NCBI RefSeq assembly: GCF_000222765.1
Contig: NZ_AFUE01000001.1
Coordinates: 62,001-126,000 of the forward strand
Direction of reading: 5' to 3'
DNA: 64,000 bases
Origin: Streptococcus cristatus ATCC 51100
GTDB taxonomy: Bacteria > Bacillota > Bacilli > Lactobacillales > Streptococcaceae
The position numbers and the translations under genes were made by a program. The notes under the pieces were generated by a model. The model was not told where the DNA came from and searched no databases. It saw only the letters and a program-made list of their open reading frames with translations. Below are positions 61,909 through 64,000 of the stretch, piece after piece; the first letter of the stretch is position 1; every line of letters begins with the position of its first letter.

Positions 61909-62607
61909 TTACTCTTTCCCTATGGTATCCGAGTATTTCACTTTCAAATCGCCCATATTTTCTTTAGAATAGCGCTGACTTCCCTCTTTAAACCAGATAT
62001 CCAGAAAATAGGTGTAGAGAATTTGATCAGATTTTTCTGCCAACCAAGTCTGATCAATATCGTAATCCTTCAGATAGTCCAATATCTCCTCTTTTGACAC
62101 TAGACTCTTACGCGGGGGCTCTCCCCCTCCAAGAGAGCGATAAATTTCATCTGCTGTCCTGACATAGCCCCTTTCTTTAGATTGATTAATAAAAGCTTGA
62201 ACAGTAAAATCCGAAACTTTGGAGAAAGCAATGGAGACATTTTGTTTAACGAAACCCTCCTCATAGACATAGTCAATATTGAGATAAGTTTCTCCTGATA
62301 ACTTTTTACTATACAAAACAGCAAGCAAACCATCGGAATTGATATATAGCTGCAAATCTTCATCATCTGCCAAACTAGGTTTAGCTCGGCGATAGTATAT
62401 CCAGGCCGGCTCACCTACATATGCCGTATTACTTTCTATAATCCTACTCATGACTGGCAAACCAAGAATATTTTTGTAATGAACGCTCGCATAATAGATT
62501 TCATCAATTGGATTTTTTAGTGAGTCATAGTCCCGATATCTTAGAAAACCAAAGACACAGCTACCTACTACAAGGAGGGAGAAGAGACTTAGAAAAAATT
62601 TTTTCAT
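61909..62607 (-). CDS. Exported protein, possible TipC-family immunity protein
   Basis: 232 residues. N-terminal hydrophobic stretch (residues 3-22, FFLSLFSLLVVGSCVFGF) acts as signal or anchor; the cysteine at about 17 is not in a convincing lipobox. The start of the mature part (YRDYDSLKNPIDEIYYASVHY) resembles, from memory, TipC proteins that protect streptococci from type VII-secreted lipid II phosphatase toxins. No LXG/TelC toxin gene is in the window. The TipC call is an inference. Confidence 0.45.
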   Translation of the reverse strand: MKKFFLSLFSLLVVGSCVFGFLRYRDYDSLKNPIDEIYYASVHYKNILGLPVMSRIIESNTAYVGEPAWIYYRRAKPSLADDEDLQLYINSDGLLAVLYSKKLSGETYLNIDYVYEEGFVKQNVSIAFSKVSDFTVQAFINQSKERGYVRTADEIYRSLGGGEPPRKSLVSKEEILDYLKDYDIDQTWLAEKSDQILYTYFLDIWFKEGSQRYSKENMGDLKVKYSDTIGKE

Positions 62608-62793
62608 ATCAGTTTACTCCTTTTGTGATCAAATCATTGCTTCATTTGCCACAATTTATAGTTGGGAAATTATAGAATACAGGACCATGCATTTCAAAGC
62701 AAGATTTTGATTATCAGTCTTTATTTACTTAACATCTAATGAATAACTAGGAGACATCATCTTCAAGATCCTATTATTTCAAAATCTTAAAAA

Positions 62794-63342
62794 TTAAAAG
62801 TCTCCTTTTTGTAGAGTTTGAATGATGAAGGGCCATTTTTGTAATTGATAATCTGCATTTAGTATAAATAAAGAAAGTAAAATTCCTAGAAATAGCAGAA
62901 AGATATCTCCAAGCACACCTAATAGAAATAGCCAGGCACAAATCAAAATTGCTAAATATATCACTGATTTCAGTGTAAGAAAAACTATGTGTCTTCTTCT
63001 AAGGCTTTTTACAAAATTAGCCAACACATGTTTATCAAGCGCAGATTTTTGAAGTTCTAGCTTTGATTGATAACTTTTTGTAATCCATTGGGCCAATAGA
63101 TAAGAGATTACAAGTAGAAATAGAACTAGGAAAATTCGAGTACTCCCACTTTCAAATATACCAGTTTTTTCAATACCAGTCATCAGAAATCTTAGAACGT
63201 AAACAGTTATCGGCACTAAAATATAAGACAAATAATTAGGAGGTTTTACCTCTTCTAATAATGTTTTATTTTCAAAATCAAAGTGGTAATACTTATCCTT
63301 ATAAGCACCTAAATTAACCAACTTTGCTTTATTTTTCAACAA
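62794..63342 (-). CDS. Four-helix membrane protein of unknown function
   Basis: 182 residues. A short N-terminal beta-like part (KLVNLGAYKDKYYHFDFENK) precedes about four membrane segments in two pairs (roughly 38-58, 68-88, 120-140, 144-164). The layout recalls DUF443/tandem-transmembrane families, but I do not claim membership. GGAGAA precedes the ATG. The 225-bp gap to the next gene (63343-63567) shows no feature. Confidence 0.55.
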   Translation of the reverse strand: MLKNKAKLVNLGAYKDKYYHFDFENKTLLEEVKPPNYLSYILVPITVYVLRFLMTGIEKTGIFESGSTRIFLVLFLLVISYLLAQWITKSYQSKLELQKSALDKHVLANFVKSLRRRHIVFLTLKSVIYLAILICAWLFLLGVLGDIFLLFLGILLSLFILNADYQLQKWPFIIQTLQKGDF

Positions 63343-63567
63343 TATTCTCCTTGGTAATCAGCTTATTCCATTATATATTTGATTCAAATAATTGCTGGCG
63401 ATTATAAATCGTGATAATCATTTTTTAATACATTATCACCTATACTAAACTTTTCCAATTTCCTACCAGACTAGTCTAATAGCAATTTCATCTTTATTAT
63501 CATATAGAGAATAGTGATTTTTACTTCCTCTTTATTAAGCTGGACAACATTACCTATTGGTAATAAC

Positions 63568-64000
63568 TTAAGTATTAGATATTTCCTCGGATAATTTCTT
63601 TAACATCAAAAATCTTTTGATTGGTCGAACCCCAAATGTTAAAAAATAGGAAACTGGGAAAAAAAGACTAAATAGGATAAAGTTATACAAGTTTGCTTCT
63701 TGAAGATAGGTCAATAAAAATTGAAATGTCATTACAGAGAAAACAATACCTGTCAATGAGAGGAACAACAAGTTATTCTTGCATTTCTTAATAAAGTCAG
63801 ACCAACCAAAATAATTACTAGGATTAAAACTTATCAATTCTTGATCATGTTTGAGTTTCAGAGCCCATTCTGCTAAAAGAACAATGGTGAATATCATGCT
63901 TATAAGCAAACCATATTTTACAAAAGAATTTGAGAAAGTATGAAAACCGATGGAAGATAGTAAGTTGGTTAGCACCAGTCCAGAAGTTAAAACTGCCCAT
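63568..64000 (-). CDS. Membrane protein, 5' end beyond the window
   Basis: The frame is open from the window edge; the first available start inside is a GTG at 63975, but the upstream codons (W-A-V-L-T-S-G-L) are hydrophobic and continuous, so the gene probably begins outside. About four membrane segments are visible. A polar part with EEISNT ends the protein. Similar in style to the 62794 gene (Y-F-G-W / F-K-K segments between helix pairs). Function unknown. Confidence 0.55.
   Translation of the reverse strand, partial: WAVLTSGLVLTNLLSSIGFHTFSNSFVKYGLLISMIFTIVLLAEWALKLKHDQELISFNPSNYFGWSDFIKKCKNNLLFLSLTGIVFSVMTFQFLLTYLQEANLYNFILFSLFFPVSYFLTFGVRPIKRFLMLKKLSEEISNT

Noticed and set aside
1-64000. 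tRNA, rRNA genes or CRISPR arrays
   Set aside because: Scanning both strands I saw no cloverleaf with T-loop GTTCRAA, no rRNA segments and no regularly spaced direct repeats.

Overview
The window reads as chromosome from a low-GC oral (viridans-group) Streptococcus. Support: XerS with its dif_SL site, topA/dprA/trmFO/rbgA/rnhB in streptococcal form, the lipoyl-E3 type acetoin/pyruvate dehydrogenase cluster, ylxM-ffh, SatD, and a leuABCD operon. A sanguinis/gordonii-like species is likely, but I cannot fix the species from sequence alone.

The window spans the replication terminus. Nearly every gene from 1 to 32.7 kb is on the + strand and nearly every gene from 32.75 to 64 kb is on the - strand (guaA is the exception). 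The switch falls at xerS and a 31-bp dif_SL site (33872-33902).

1-20.4 kb: asd-dapA (aspartate family), small orphan genes, then a CoA-linked short-chain acid pathway that is uncommon in streptococci: acyl-CoA dehydrogenase, 3-hydroxybutyryl-CoA dehydrogenase, thiolase, crotonase and a two-subunit CoA-transferase. Two cre-like sites lie ahead of it and a FabT-like palindrome lies ahead of crotonase. A LysR regulator, a divergent acyl-CoA dehydrogenase paralogue and a YtnP-type lactonase follow. Housekeeping genes rbgA, rnhB, an O-acetyltransferase, dprA, topA and trmFO come next. 20.5-32.7 kb: an esterase/esterase/ATP-grasp operon; the acoABCL-lplA 2-oxoacid dehydrogenase operon, in which E2 has no lipoyl domain and E3 carries it, with paired RNA hairpins between acoB and acoC; and an ABC system of the lactococcin-972 immunity/export type without a visible bacteriocin gene.

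33954-38937 is the most notable object: a complete, compact Tn7-like transposon (tnsA, tnsB, tnsC, tniQ; 4984 bp; no visible cargo). It has TGTGCAT...ATGCACA ends, arrays of putative TnsB sites and a perfect 5-bp target duplication AAAAC. It sits in the 51 bp next to dif_SL on one side and in the terminator of a mepB-like gene on the other. Its tnsB is split at an A8 tract with an upstream Shine-Dalgarno-like AGAGG. The -1 frame stays open for 193 further codons that contain the missing C-terminal beta-barrel region, which suggests programmed -1 frameshifting.

39-64 kb: mepB-like gene, DUF915 hydrolases, ffh-ylxM, a GntR regulator, a frameshifted guaA, DUF1002, GrpB, DUF3307/SatD, a TfoX-N protein, a MarR-controlled operon ending in a betaine/choline ABC transporter (promoter flanked by two matching operators), a Sua5/YrdC protein, and leuABCD with a 17-residue leader peptide carrying three Leu codons and an attenuator. 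The right edge holds four membrane or exported proteins of unknown function, one of which may be a TipC-type immunity protein.
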